This document shows positions 47,621 to 58,930 of a DNA stretch of 64,000 bases, in pieces. Under the pieces are notes generated by a model, which worked only from the letters and a program-made list of their open reading frames with translations, made no database searches and was not told where the DNA came from. Numbering within the stretch: the stretch's first letter is position 1; every line of letters starts with the position of its first letter. The translations under genes and the position numbers were made by a program. This stretch comes from Rachycentron canadum (Eukaryota > Chordata > Actinopteri > Carangiformes > Rachycentridae): NCBI GenBank assembly GCA_038496675.1, contig CM076650.1, positions 21,800,919 through 21,864,918 of the forward strand, given 5' to 3'.

Positions 47621-50600
47621 AATAACTTGCTAATGTGCTGTCGACTAATTAGCGAAAGTTAGCAGGACATACCTTGTCTGTCCAAACTGTGGCTGTACAG
47701 TGATTGAATCATTAGATCCTCTGTTGGTTTTGAAAGAGTCTTTGGAATACCAGCTGCATGCATTGCAGTGACAGAGCCAGGATTTGACTTGTATCAGTAC
47801 CACACCTCCCCTTCCAGATATGTCCATCCTCAACAGATTCAAACATGAGTCATTGATATTCTTCTTTAACCTTCTTGAACACTAGCATCAAGGTTTGCTT
47901 AGTAGACCCTGATATGTTATTGTATAAACTTCTAATGTATAGATGAGGAAATGTTGTTTATAGAGTGACCCGTAGATGCTTGCGGTGACTTATTCAGAAG
48001 GAGCGCTCAACATTAATTCAATTATTAGCATTTACTCCCAAGATTCACCATAGACAGTGTTGCCAGGGTGGACATGTGGGAAATGAAAATACGGAGGGAA
48101 ATGAGGAAAAGCAACACCATGATGGAGGAGCTAGAAACAGTAGAGGGCGCAATACTGAGAAGAAGAGAAAGAAGACTATGAAGGGGACAAGGGAGGGCGC
48201 AGTTGCCTGCAGATGCACAAATTCTCATTCTCTTGCACGCACAAGTTTGGATCTGCTAGCTAATTGTACGCAATCACGCATCATTGGCCTCTGGGTAATG
48301 GGCAATATGATCACAAAGTGAACATATGGTTAGCAGAAATATGCAGAGGATTCATTGATAAAAATGCTCTACTTATCTGAATATCTGTGCCTTTTTGTCC
48401 AGCTCAGACATTTTAAAGTCATTGTCCAGAATTTAAATTCCTTAACCTTTCTCACGTTCAAATGCCATTTATTTCTCATTCTTTACCCATGCAGACTGCT
48501 GTTCAACAAGCCAGCTGTGTTTAAATGAACACCTACATCTGTTAATAAAGATTACACACCTTACCCAGCATGCTATTACCATCACAGCAGTTTGAGTCAG
48601 TTTTCAATCAGTGCTCTACTTGTACGCAGCATTTCGACACATTTTTTATGTTTCATATATCCAGCTGTCACTTTTCCACTGAAAATGATCATGAAAGAAG
48701 CAGTTTCTCTTACTCACAGGGTTGCTTTGACAGTTGACATGACTGACAATTTCTGGCTTTCGACTTGAGACAACCTCTTGTACCGCTTGATTATAATGCA
48801 CAGGAGTTTTGATCCAGGGGTAACAGCACGGCAGTATGTCTTCTGTTACCACTGTTTTTTTTTTTGGTTTTATTTTCTCCAAAAAGCATCCATGTATTCG
48901 CCAATATCCCCGTCACTTCCTGCCACGCTTCTTCCCAACTGAACGAACTGCTTGTACTGCACCACTACTTTCAGAGCATATCCTACTTATTCATTATGAA
49001 GTGGCTTTGTTTGCACAGTCTGCAAAATGTCTGTTTGAATACTACACCACCCTCACCTTGGGGATTTGGTCCATGCTCCTTAATGCTTGTGATTTATTTT
49101 TCCATCTGATTTTACTCAGTATAACTATCTCATGGTGCAATGCTCCAGTGAACCCCTGCGCACTTACCATCTGCCTCTGCAGTTGCAACAATACTGCATT
49201 ACATGCTGCCCGGATGCCTATAATGACTCATGCGGAATATTCAAGACTGCGTAGCACTTTAACCTTAGATCATCTAATGTAGACACATTTATTGTCTTGC
49301 ATCTTGTTGCGTCACCTGACATTATGGTTTGCTTGCGATTTGCCTTGACAGTCTGCAACAGCGTGCACTGTGCATTAGGAATGTCAATGATTAATCCATT
49401 ATGGGTTAATTGCAACAATAGTTAACTGTTCAGACAATAATTTAAATGCGAGAAATTAAAATTAAAACAGCAAGACATGCAAAACAGTCGGAATTAAAAT
49501 GTGAGAAAATATTTAATGGCCTTAGTGTGGCAGTGGGTTGTGTTGCTGGGTGATGCACATCTGTTTTCAGCAGAAGCAAACCTCGAGTTAGCCTGACAAA
49601 GTAACTAAGGCAGGCTTACTATCCTAAAAAAAACAGTAAGACGAAAGACCTTTGGAGACATTAACCATTGTATGTTTACTCTGTAACGTTTTTTTTTTTC
49701 TTCTTGCGAATAAAAACCCTTTAGATTAATAAATGAGACTCATTTAAAGTGTCAGTCGAAGGAAATTTGTCTCCCATGAAACCCAGAAGTTGTGCTATAT
49801 ATATGATTTTTGAACTAACAAAAGGTCAAATTACCAACCTCCACAATTTTAAGGCAAATACTGAATTAAATAATGCTGTTATTTTACAAAACATGCACTG
49901 TGTTGATTAATTTAATATCTAACACACACACACATATATCATATCATTAGATAATGAATCTAATGATCAGTTTGGATAACGGCTAAGACTGTGTAGGAAT
50001 GATTAAGTAATCAGTCACTAATTGGATAAAGAGCTGATCATTCTGATTCAATTATAAACTAATTATGACATAAAATGATGAAGTGGTGAAATATGATAAT
50101 AATTAACTTTGTTTCTATAAAATGTAGCAACATTACAATGTGTTTAACAGAATTAAACACAGCAATTAAAAGAACAACAAGCACCATAAAACAGAGGCAG
50201 GTTACATATTTAATGCAACTTCACAGCAACATCATAATCGTCTGCAACTTGGAAACAACCACAGGGAAGCAGTTTTATTTTTCTGTGCATCACCTGTTCC
50301 CCCCTTTATTTGTTTTTTCCCCCTCTGAGACATTTTCAGCTAATATCTCATGAAAGAACACGTCACGAGACCAACAATCCAAATAAACTCCCAATGCTTG
50401 ACAGTCTTCTATCCCCGATGCATCACCTTTCTGCATCACAACACCCACAACCACTGCAGCGATTTCTGCCTTCGTCACTGAAATCCAGTCTATTTTCTTT
50501 GTTTCAATACTTTGCGACCCTTTATGGTGGTAACAAAAGTGGCGTGCATGAAAATATGCCGCTTCTGTTCAAACGTTCATGTGTAATGCAAATTTGTGCG

Positions 50601-50740
50601 TTTCAATCAGGAATGTAGAGGCTGCCGCACCGGTATAATGTAAGTCACGCGAGACTGTCAACCATTTGATCAGACGCCCTCAGATGCCATACAACTTTAA
50701 ATGTGCGCTGTAGAAGAAGAGTCTATTCGCAGAGGTTGAG
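47621..50740. other. Unique AT-rich DNA, no gene seen
   Basis: Unique sequence. A 148-codon ORF at 48,836-49,282 is Leu/Ile/Phe-rich with no domain, and a minus ORF overlaps it. 49,930-50,100 is rich in ATTA/TAAT words. Nothing firm can be supported. Confidence 0.5.
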
Positions 50741-50929
50741 GTATGTCTATGCGTGTGTCTGCGTCGCAAGTTACTTTTGGTCCCAAATTTGATACTAAAG
50801 AGCAGTTAATTGGGGACGCCTTGTCCAACTGGAGACAAAAGCTGTGTCCTTGGCTTGGGACTGGGGCAAGTCTCCAGGAAATAACCCTAAACCTAACCGC
50901 AAAAGTGACCTGTGACAATATATCTGGGG

Positions 50930-51165
50930 TCCGACAACTGTAAACCCGCTGCACGTGTGGGGTCTGACAGTGGAGACCAAATGGTTGGACCCCACAAGTT
51001 TAAATGGCTGCTTGGGGGGTTAAAACTTTGTTTTAGGGTTAGGGCTAGACTTTTGTTGGCTGGGGTTAGGCATTTTATTGTGATGATTATTATAAGGGGT
51101 AAAGGAATGCATTGTCAATGACAGGTTCCCACAATGATAGGGTGTGTGTGTGTGTGTGTGTTTTG
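50930..51165 (+). repeat. Dispersed fish repeat with TTAGGGTTAGGG core
   Basis: ACCCCACAAGTTTAAATGG, TTTAGGGTTAGGGCTAG, GGGGTTAGGCATTT, GGAATGCATTGTCAATGACA and GTTCCCACAATGATAGGGTG, followed by (GT)n at 51,142-51,161, occur in the order of an abundant fish repeat that I recall ending in a GT array. The TTAGGG words make it look telomeric, but the surrounding order shows it is an interspersed repeat. Confidence 0.6.
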
Positions 51166-51312
51166 TCAGAAGCCCACTCAGAGTTCCCATTGTAGACATT
51201 GAAGGTCTCTCTTGTTCCTCCCAGTGGCGTTGATTGGGAAACAGCTCCAGGCAACCCCTAGGCTCTTCCTCTCGTTCCTTTATCTTGTGTTTGTTTTTGT
51301 GTTTGTTTTTGC

Positions 51313-51392
51313 GTGTGTGTGTGTGTGAGTACATAAGCATCCTCAATGCATCTGCGTGTGTGTGTGTGTGTGTTTGTGCGTGCATGTGTGTG
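51313..51392. repeat. Two (GT)n microsatellites
   Basis: GT arrays at 51,313-51,327 and 51,355-51,392, separated by 27 bp of unique sequence. Confidence 0.88.
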
Positions 51393-51573
51393 CCCTGGTC
51401 TCCCACTCAAACTGTTTCATCTTGATTAGCAGCTGCTAACTTTAGATGAAAAATCTCAGCAGAGGGAAAACAAAAGGAGACTGAAAAAGGGGTTTGAGCT
51501 TGTGGGATTTCAACTGGATTGAGAAGTTGATGTAACACTATTAGGTTTCCTAAAAGAGAGAAAAGAGCCTAGG

Positions 51574-51590
51574 AAAAAAAAAAAAAAAAA
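51574..51590. repeat. Poly(A) tract
   Basis: Seventeen A bases at the left edge of a 250-bp purine-rich (A/G) region that extends to about 51,810. Confidence 0.88.
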
Positions 51591-51659
51591 CAAGAGAGGG
51601 CTAAGGTTAAAAAAACAAAAAGAAAATAGACAATAACTTGACTTATTGAGCAGGTGAAC

Positions 51660-51815
51660 AAAGAGCCTGTTGAAAGAAGGAGGGGGGGGGGACTATTTTG
51701 GCAGGTAAGGATGGGGAAAAATGAAAAAGGAACGTGGTCAGGAAGGAAGGAGAGAAGGAAGACAGAGTGGAGGAAACAAAGGATGAGAGCAAGGGGGAAA
51801 TGTGGAGGAGGAATA
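51660..51815. repeat. Purine-rich low-complexity region
   Basis: Dominated by GGA, GAA and AAA words, including a run of nine G at 51,683-51,691. Chance ORFs here read as Arg/Lys/Glu/Gly-rich and are not believed. Confidence 0.75.
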
Positions 51816-52059
51816 AATCAAAATGTAAGAATCACTGCCAGGTGTTTGAACTTTGAGAAAGGCAGCATTTGAGGATAAAGCATGAAGGATAAAGGTTTGT
51901 TGGAGCCGAGGGGGATTCTCTTTCTCTCTCTCTGTCTCTCTCTCTTGCTGCTCCTCTCTGCTTCTTTCTCTGACTCAGGCAGGCCGATTGAGCTTTTACC
52001 TGCAACTACAGTCACATACACACATATGCACATGCAGAGTTCAAGGCAGGATGAGACAG

Positions 52060-52220
52060 CTTTATTATAGGCCTGCAGATTGATTTGGAAGTGTCCACCA
52101 AGGATACGTTCAGTAGAAGCTTCAACTCTGAGATAATGGCGGCTGAATGAATCATACAGCCAGGTAAAAATGCCCGGCTTCATTGATCACCTACCATAAA
52201 AATGAACCGCAGTTTGCACC
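52060..52220. promoter_or_regulatory. Candidate conserved non-coding block
   Basis: Repeat-free stretch between low-complexity regions, with TCATTGATCA and GGCGGCTGAATGAATCAT words. It is a candidate by texture only. Confidence 0.17.
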
Positions 52221-53044
52221 AGTGTATTCTGCCCGTCCAAAACATTGAAACCTTGAAAACCTGGATATGATGATGGGAAATCTCACCAGAGACATCTGTC
52301 GGTTAAAGCACTTTGTCGACCAGAAGGTTATAACTTATTAGGAGCTCTTAAAACCTAAATATAAATATACTCAGAGGATTAAAGCAGATTATAAAAAGTT
52401 AGGTATTGAAAGGATAAAGAAAAGATTCCTGCCAGCGACAGATGTCTTCCTTATTGGCCCCAGCTTCAGTATAACTTCATCTACCACTTTTACACATTTT
52501 GTGACGCTGGTGAAATCGTAAAGATGAGAAACGCCACAGTATTTAATTGGTTTTGAAAAATATATATCTCTCCTTCACCCCGTGTTTACCTTTGATCGCA
52601 TCACACGTCAGCGTCTCAGTACGCAAGGCCTCAATTAGGTTGAAAGAGCAGTGGGAGTTTTCAGTAAGTGCGAGGAGTCGACGAATACGGTGCACAACAT
52701 AACAAGGGCGCGTCTCAAACAATGCTCTTCCTCTTTCAGAGAGCTTTCTATACTCTACGCGCACATTCACAAAAGTACACACGCGCGCTCAAACATGCTC
52801 ACAGATCTCAGGAGGGAAGTAGGAAAAGCATTAGAGAGCCGTCTCTATTCACTTTCATCTCTCATCTCTTTTTAATACCTCCTCCTTTCTTTAGTTTTCT
52901 CTTTCCGCTCGCACTCTCTCAGCTGTTATTTTACTAACTCCAAGTGTGTGTGAAGTATATTCCCAATCAATCAGTGAACGGTTTCTGGTAGAGTTTGAAA
53001 GACCCAACAACCACCGCTTGCTTCAAGACATGCACAGGTGCTCC
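52221..53044. other. Unique DNA, no gene seen
   Basis: Unique sequence, pyrimidine-rich from 52,840 to 52,925. No coding or repeat evidence. Confidence 0.5.
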
Positions 53045-53073
53045 GTGTGTGTGTGTGTGTGTGGAGTGTGTGT
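53045..53073. repeat. (GT)n microsatellite
   Basis: GT array with one GGA interruption. Confidence 0.88.
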
Positions 53074-53223
53074 ACATGGAAGGTCGTGTTAGGCCCATGC
53101 TCTTGCCTTGTCTTCTTTCCTCTCGTGCCTTGGCTAACACAGCTGGATGCCTCATATCCATTAAGAAGTGCTCGGCAGCTCCATTCCTTCGCTGGGTGTC
53201 ACAGTGCACTGAGCACTGGGTTG

Positions 53224-53265
53224 CGTGCGTGTGTGTGCATGTGCGCGCGTGTGTGTGTGTGTGTA
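53224..53265. repeat. (GT)n microsatellite with GCGCGC core
   Basis: GT array containing GTGCGCGCGTGTG, an alternating purine-pyrimidine tract with Z-DNA potential. Confidence 0.88.
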
Positions 53266-53577
53266 TACATCCAGCTTTTGCAAAGGGGTATCTGTGTCTG
53301 TCTTCTCAACGCTGGAATGAATGTGTGTCTAAGTGTGTGTAGGGGTGGGTGTGTGCCCTTCAGACTGCTCACGCTTCATTTGTCTGCTGAATGAGACCAG
53401 AATCTCTCACTATTCACTCGAGAATCCTGCTGAATTCTCTCTCCACCGCGGTACTGCTTCAGTAAGCACTCTTAATGGTAGCCCAAAAATGTGTGCGGCA
53501 TGTGTGCGCACACATATCATGGTATTAGAGTAAATTTGTTCGAAAACTATAGGGCGGCGTTTCTCTGTGTGCCCTTA

Positions 53578-53581
<4 letters not shown>

Positions 53582-53617
<36 letters not shown>
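53582..53617. repeat. (GT)n microsatellite
   Basis: Eighteen uninterrupted GT units. Confidence 0.92.
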
Positions 53618-53619
<2 letters not shown>

Positions 53620-54666
53620 CATGGGACTTTATTAGCTGCTTAGGTTGGTGGTACATCAAAGTACATCAAAGAGAGTTTAAGGTCAAAAGGGCCCGAGAGA
53701 GGGGGAAGTGAGGGCCAGTGCTCGGAACTATAGAGAGAAAAAATGCATTAATTTCACCTCTTTCTCGCTCTATTTTTCCTTCCTTCCTCGCCGCATCTTT
53801 CACACTGGCTAATTTTTCTGCCTCCGCCTCGCCTTTCTCATTACCCTTCGTCATGATTCTCTGAACCTCATTTGACACCGTCTTTTGTCCATACGTGCAT
53901 GTACGCACACCCGCACGCTTACACACACACTTACACACGCACACTCGCACACACATTCATACATTTCATTGTCAGAGTTGCACGGTAAGATCACTAATCT
54001 TATCACTAACATGTCGGGATCCTCCCCGGGGAAAATAAAGAGTTTGCTCCAACGATGCTCGTTTTGATTTGCTAAATAGCCACTTTTATTGTTCTCCCTG
54101 CCTTGCTTTCATAGTCGGAGCAGTCTTCAACTCAAGCTGTGGTGGTGGTGTTGTTATTATGCCTAAATAGGACCCATGCTGGGAAAATTGGCCCAAGTTC
54201 AGCACGAGGATAAATGACCGAAAAGGCCTTATGATAAACACACGTACTGACCTGTGTGTGTATTTTATTTTATTTTTGCGCCTGTTTGTATTTGCGAGTA
54301 TGTGTTCACTCTTTGCTTTTTATGTGTGTGCTCATCTGTGCGTCTGCGTGTGCTTGATAATGATATCCATGAATTATGCATGTGGTGTGATGCTTTTCAT
54401 TCAATTTCAGCTCTTATTTTCCCCCAAACAACATTACAGAGGCGGGTCTCTGGGCATTTGGCTGTAAATAAACTCGAACTAATAGACTTCAACTCTGGGC
54501 AACTCCCGTCTGCAAAGCACTCACCAGGGAGCAAGCTTAACAAACTGCCTCCAGGCACTGTTCTCAGGTCAGCTCCTGTGCATTACTATTGACTGTCAGG
54601 GGCACTGGCGAGGTTAAAGAAAACAGATCTGAAATCAGCAGTCTAAGGACAATTGCTCCTGTTCTT
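53618..54666. other. Unique DNA, no gene seen
   Basis: Contains a short CA-rich stretch at 53,905-53,955 and a small direct duplication GTACATCAAA x2 at 53,652-53,670. No coding evidence. Confidence 0.5.
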
Positions 54667-54692
54667 AAAAAAAAAAAAAAAAAAAAAAAAAA
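54667..54692. repeat. Poly(A) tract
   Basis: Twenty-six A bases, the longest homopolymer in the window. Confidence 0.9.
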
Positions 54693-55198
54693 TTCCATAC
54701 GAGGTGGTAAACGTTTGAATAATTTACATATATCAAGGTTTTTGTTCCCTGAACAGAAATAGATACATAACTGCTTTGTTTTGTTTGGGTTGATTGTGTC
54801 TTCCGGGTATCAGCCTACACAGTTTGTACATACAGAGCTGTGAGCGTGTGCACAGGTGTGTGTCACGGGGGGCCGAGGTTGCATGTTCTACTTTCTGTGA
54901 GGTGCTGGGGGGGGGGGAGTTGGGGTGAGGAGGTATGTTGCCATACATGACTGCCCATATCTCCCTTGTCTATGATCTATGACCTTGTCCTCTCTCATCA
55001 CTCGCTGCTTGTGACTGCGCCGTGGCTCAGAGCGCTACCCCTCTTCCCCTTTCACTCGCCTCCCCTCTCTCTTGCCTCTCGCTCTCTCTCTCTCTCGCTC
55101 TCTCTCACTCTATCCGTTGTGCTCTGTTGCTCATCAAGGGCTCCGAGCTCCCCTTTTAGTGCCTGGGGTGCCCTGCTCTGCACTTGTGACATTGAAGG

Positions 55199-55254
55199 TA
55201 TGTGTGTGTGTGTGTGTGTGTGTGCATGCGTGTGTGTGTGTGTGTGTGTGTGTA
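55199..55254. repeat. (GT)n microsatellite, long
   Basis: About 27 GT units with one CATGC interruption. Confidence 0.92.
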
Positions 55255-55320
55255 TGGTTGTGTTTTAGGCCATGTGAGGGGAGTCAGTCATATGATTTAG
55301 CAGAAGACAGTCACCTGCAG

Positions 55321-55337
55321 CTTCGCTTAAAGCGAAG
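55321..55337. repeat. 8-bp palindrome, 1-nt spacer
   Basis: CTTCGCTT and AAGCGAAG are exact reverse complements separated by one A. Probably chance. Confidence 0.8.
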
Positions 55338-55629
55338 GGAACCGCGTTGTCTCCTGCCAAGATGTCACACTATGTGCCATTTGCTCTCAGGAAGAGACTG
55401 TTTATATGGGTGTGTGTTATTGTGAATGTAATATTGAGCTTGAGAACATAGATCCTTCGTGACTTTGTAACTTTTTGGTGCAAAAATTAGCTAGCTACAT
55501 GCCCTGTTTTTCAGACCTTCAGACTTCAATCATAACAGTATCTTATCAGTGTTTTTCTTAGAGCAACAAAAAAAATAAAAAATAAAAACAAAACACTTAA
55601 GGTCACTACAGGTTGTGACTATATGATTT

Positions 55630-56060
55630 TACTTTGGGCTAAATGCTAACATACCTGCAATGACAATAATAGCACGCTGATGTTATTCAATGTTGACCCT
55701 CTTTGTTCAGCGTACCTACATTCGTACTATTCGTACTAAACACAAAGGGCAGTTGATGCTGTGCTACTAAGTTTCCCAGTGATTTGGTCTGGAACCAAAC
55801 CATTGGACAAATTGAAATGTTGGCCTGACGATAGTTTCCAAGTAAGGAAGCTATTATAATTCATCCTGGTGAGAATGTTTACATCCATTTTACCATGTAG
55901 TGGCGCGAGAGGAAAAAGTCAGGACTTCATCCAAGTCAAAGATTTCCTCCTCTGGAAACCATGAATATTCAGTGGTGGTTCATCCTGAAGGTTATGGAGA
56001 TATTTCAGTCTGGATGAGAAAGTGGTGGCCCAACCAACCAACCAATGTCGCCATCCTTAC
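55630..56060 (+). repeat. Dispersed fish repeat, copy 2
   Basis: Words in order: GGCTAAATGCTAACAT, GCTGATGTTATTCAATGTTG, ACTAAACACAAAGGGCAG, GGACAAATTGAAATGTTGG, GCGAGAGGAAAAAGTCAGGA, TTCATCC, ACCATGAATATTCAG and GGAGATATTTCAGTCTGGAT. This is the fuller of two copies of a repeat I recall as common in perch-like fish (first copy 37,325-37,640). Box order and spacing are well preserved. It is non-coding. Confidence 0.68.
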
Positions 56061-56169
56061 AGCTATGTGGCCAAAAATGGGTCAATTCTGACATTTAGTT
56101 ACAAAAATTTGTACAACTAGGACATCTGGCCACCTTTTGTCTTTTTTTTCTTTCTTTTTTTCTTTCCCA

Positions 56170-56420
56170 GCACTGAACGCAAACAAAAGGCAGAATCCTC
56201 ATTAATGCCAGAAGCTGACTGCCATATGAACAGCATTCATAACAGCATAATTACAGTATGTGCTCGATGCAGTGACCATTTGCGAGCTCACTGTACAAAC
56301 ACAACAAAGGCACGAGTTTCTATAACAAAGCCACATAGCACATGGAATGGATGAGATTTTCATGAATCATTTATCAGAGCTGCTGTGAGTGTATTCAGAC
56401 AGAGAAAGCAGTTGTAACTT
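56170..56420. promoter_or_regulatory. Candidate conserved non-coding block
   Basis: Repeat-free stretch with TAATTA at 56,248-56,253 and ATGAATCATTTATCAG near 56,362. Fish-tetrapod conservation would have to be shown by alignment. Confidence 0.2.
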
Positions 56421-56551
56421 CACTTGTTTTATGTAGAGGACATCACTTTGCCAGTGGCGGTAGTGCCTCTACAATGAAATGGGTTTTTTTTGTTGTTTTT
56501 AATCACAGAGCATAACACGATGCCATATTTATGTCTTATGCAGAGTGCATT

Positions 56552-56553
<2 letters not shown>

Positions 56554-56591
<38 letters not shown>

Positions 56592-56622
56592 AGTGAGTTG
56601 AGGAAGAGCACTATCAGGCAAT

Positions 56623-56662
<40 letters not shown>
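56554..56662. repeat. Two long (GT)n microsatellites, 32 bp apart
   Basis: GT arrays at 56,554-56,589 (18 units) and 56,622-56,662 (about 20 units) flank a short unique spacer. Confidence 0.92.
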
Positions 56663-56663
<1 letters not shown>

Positions 56664-56833
56664 TGACTCTAGGCAACATGACTGTGGTGAGCTTCTTGTC
56701 TACTCAGTTTCAGTGCTGGCGTGGCTAAGGGAATATCTATAGTTTAACACAGGACCACGATGACATGTGAGTAAGAGGCAACAAAGAAATGGTTCATGAT
56801 AAGATGAAACTGCAGTTTTCCAAAGCTCCAGGA

Positions 56834-56835
<2 letters not shown>

Positions 56836-56859
<24 letters not shown>
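56836..56859. repeat. Poly(T) tract
   Basis: Twenty-four T bases, with A-rich low-complexity stretches following at 56,900-57,050. Confidence 0.9.
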
Positions 56860-56864
<5 letters not shown>

Positions 56865-57059
56865 GAATCCAATTCATTTTGAAGTTTGGAAATATTCCAG
56901 AAAAAAAAAAACAAGAATAAAAATAATAAAAGACATTGAGAACCTGACACCAATTTGATCTAGTTCATGTTGGTAAAGACTTACCCCATGTGTCCATGAA
57001 GTGTAAAAAAAAAAAACAACAAAAAAAACAAACAAACAAAAAAACATTCAAGTCCACTC

Positions 57060-57890
57060 TCAGCAAAGCTGGCCTTACCAAACCTAAACTTGATCATCCT
57101 TCATTTTTGGCCATTGCGGCTCCGGTTAAGACGACAGAAAACACAAAAAGGTCATGCAAACACAGCATGAAAAACTATTTCAGCGACTAAAGGGAACCCA
57201 CCAATGTGTTTAATGACTGGAAAGACAATCGCACTGCCAAAAGTGGTGAGTGTACAGCTCAAAGAAAGGCAAGTGCTGAAGTGATTGTTCATTATTTGTG
57301 ATTGAAGTGAAAACTGGAAATAATTGTGATATTGATTTGAAGTCATACTGCCCGGCCAGAAGGTGTTATTTGAGCCTTAAAACAGTCGGCAACTAGAAAA
57401 GAGTGAAAATGCTTGTGAATGCAATCGTTGCCGTGTAAATTCTAGTCACAATCAAACCTGTGTTCATGTTACAAGAATCACACTAATCAGTGTTTTCTGC
57501 CTCTTAGAGATGAAGCAGAACGTCACAAACATAATTTGGCATAATTGCCTTTTGAAGCTAACCTGAGTTGCCTATTTACATGTTCAGCAGACATGAGGCA
57601 GCATTTGCATTCATTTGGAGGCGTTTTTTTTTTTTGTTTTTTTTTGGCAACCCATCAACATTAAACATTCACTTTCCCCCTAGCACTCTCTTGGTCTTTG
57701 GTCTCCCAACTCCAGAGAAGTCATTTCTGGGCCACGAGCAGCTGGATGCTCCACTGCCGTCCTCTCGCTAGTTGTAGCTGTTTAGTGCTGCTATACAGTG
57801 GGTATATCACGTTTTTTTTTTTTTTTTTTAAGATGAGAACAATTCCCTCTGTGGCTGAGAACAGGATCAATAAATGCATAAGTGAGCAAA
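57060..57890. other. Unique DNA, no gene seen
   Basis: Unique sequence with T runs at about 57,626-57,646 and 57,812-57,829. No coding evidence. Confidence 0.5.
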
Positions 57891-57895
57891 TCACA

Positions 57896-58225
57896 ACTAG
57901 GCCTGGCTAATATTGGCCGATATTAGTTTTTCACGGACATGTCGGTATTGTCATATATGTTGGCTGAGTGACCCGCGTAAATCTTTAATAGCCAAAATAA
58001 AACATCCTCATCACATTGTCTTTCTTTATGAAATCCAGTCTTGGTCTGGCCATCATCAGACCTCTGAACAAATGAAACTTCAGGCCACAAAACCAAAACA
58101 CTGAGCTTAAAGAAGCAAAAAAAAAAAAAAAAAAAAAAATCCACAAAAAACAGCAGGTCCTTTTGTGTGGTTCATCACGACAAATGACCCTGTTCACGTT
58201 ACACATTATTTGAGAAAAAAAAAAA
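57896..58225 (+). mobile_element. hAT-like non-autonomous element fragment
   Basis: GGCCTGGCTAATATTGGCCG, ATATTAGTTTTTCACGG, AAACATCCTCATCACATTGT, TTCTTTATGAAATCCAG and ACAAATGACCCTGTTCACGT occur in the order of a fish hAT-type repeat remembered for its GGCCGATATT words. An internal A run of 23 lies at 58,117-58,139. No matching right terminus or target-site duplication was found, so it is probably truncated. Confidence 0.5.
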
Positions 58226-58229
58226 CATT

Positions 58230-58930
58230 AATTAGTTCAGCTTTAGGACTTTTGCATTTGCAGTGAGCGTGAGCATTTGGGCTCAGATACTGCCCAATCA
58301 GCATTAATTAGAATTTGACAAATTAGTTTAATTGTTATTTGTTTAAATTAATGTGACACTGAAAGCAACAGCACTTACGGTGGCAGGGGTTTCCTGCATT
58401 TTACCTGTCTGGTGAAAGTAGCTTTATTAATTTAACAGGTTAGTCCATTTTTCCCCAGGAAGAGGAAATAGTAATGTTTCCAGCTGAAGTATAAATTATC
58501 ATCTGTGCTTCTAATCAGCCCCAATACTCTATCCTCCTGAATTTTTACCAGCAAATTGAACAGCTGGAGAAAAAATGATGGCAAATGAGAAATGATTTTG
58601 TGTTGGGCTCTGTTTCCTGAGTTCCTTTTCTTCTTCAGGTGTCCGGAATATCCTGCCGATGATATGTAATTCAGGAAGTGTTATGACTCACTGTCAGCCC
58701 TAAGGGTTACGCTATTATGGTTCCCAAGTGAAAAACTACTCTCACTCTGTTATTCTGCCCCTGAACAATATGCATAATACCCGCAGTAAGCCATTTCATT
58801 AATTCTGAATTGTTTTTGGAATAGAACGGTATCGCTTGGAGAGCCTTACCAAAGCAAATAGATGTTGTTATTAAATTCTATTGCATATAAAGCATTACCA
58901 CAGGTAAAACTGTTAAGATTTATGAAAGCT
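58230..58930. promoter_or_regulatory. Candidate conserved non-coding block
   Basis: About 700 bp nearly free of simple repeats, starting with ATTAATTAG and holding TTAATTA at 58,304-58,310, GTTTAATTGTTATTTG, and POU-like ATATGCATAAT near 58,769. The density of homeodomain-type words is high for the window, but AT-richness alone can give this. It is the strongest of the enhancer candidates here. Confidence 0.28.

Noticed and set aside
48836..49282. 148-codon hydrophobic ORF
   Set aside because: It looks membrane-like only because the DNA is T-rich. No family is recognised and a minus ORF overlaps.
51040..51075. Interstitial telomere (TTAGGGTTAGGG)
   Set aside because: Only two units, embedded in a longer dispersed repeat.
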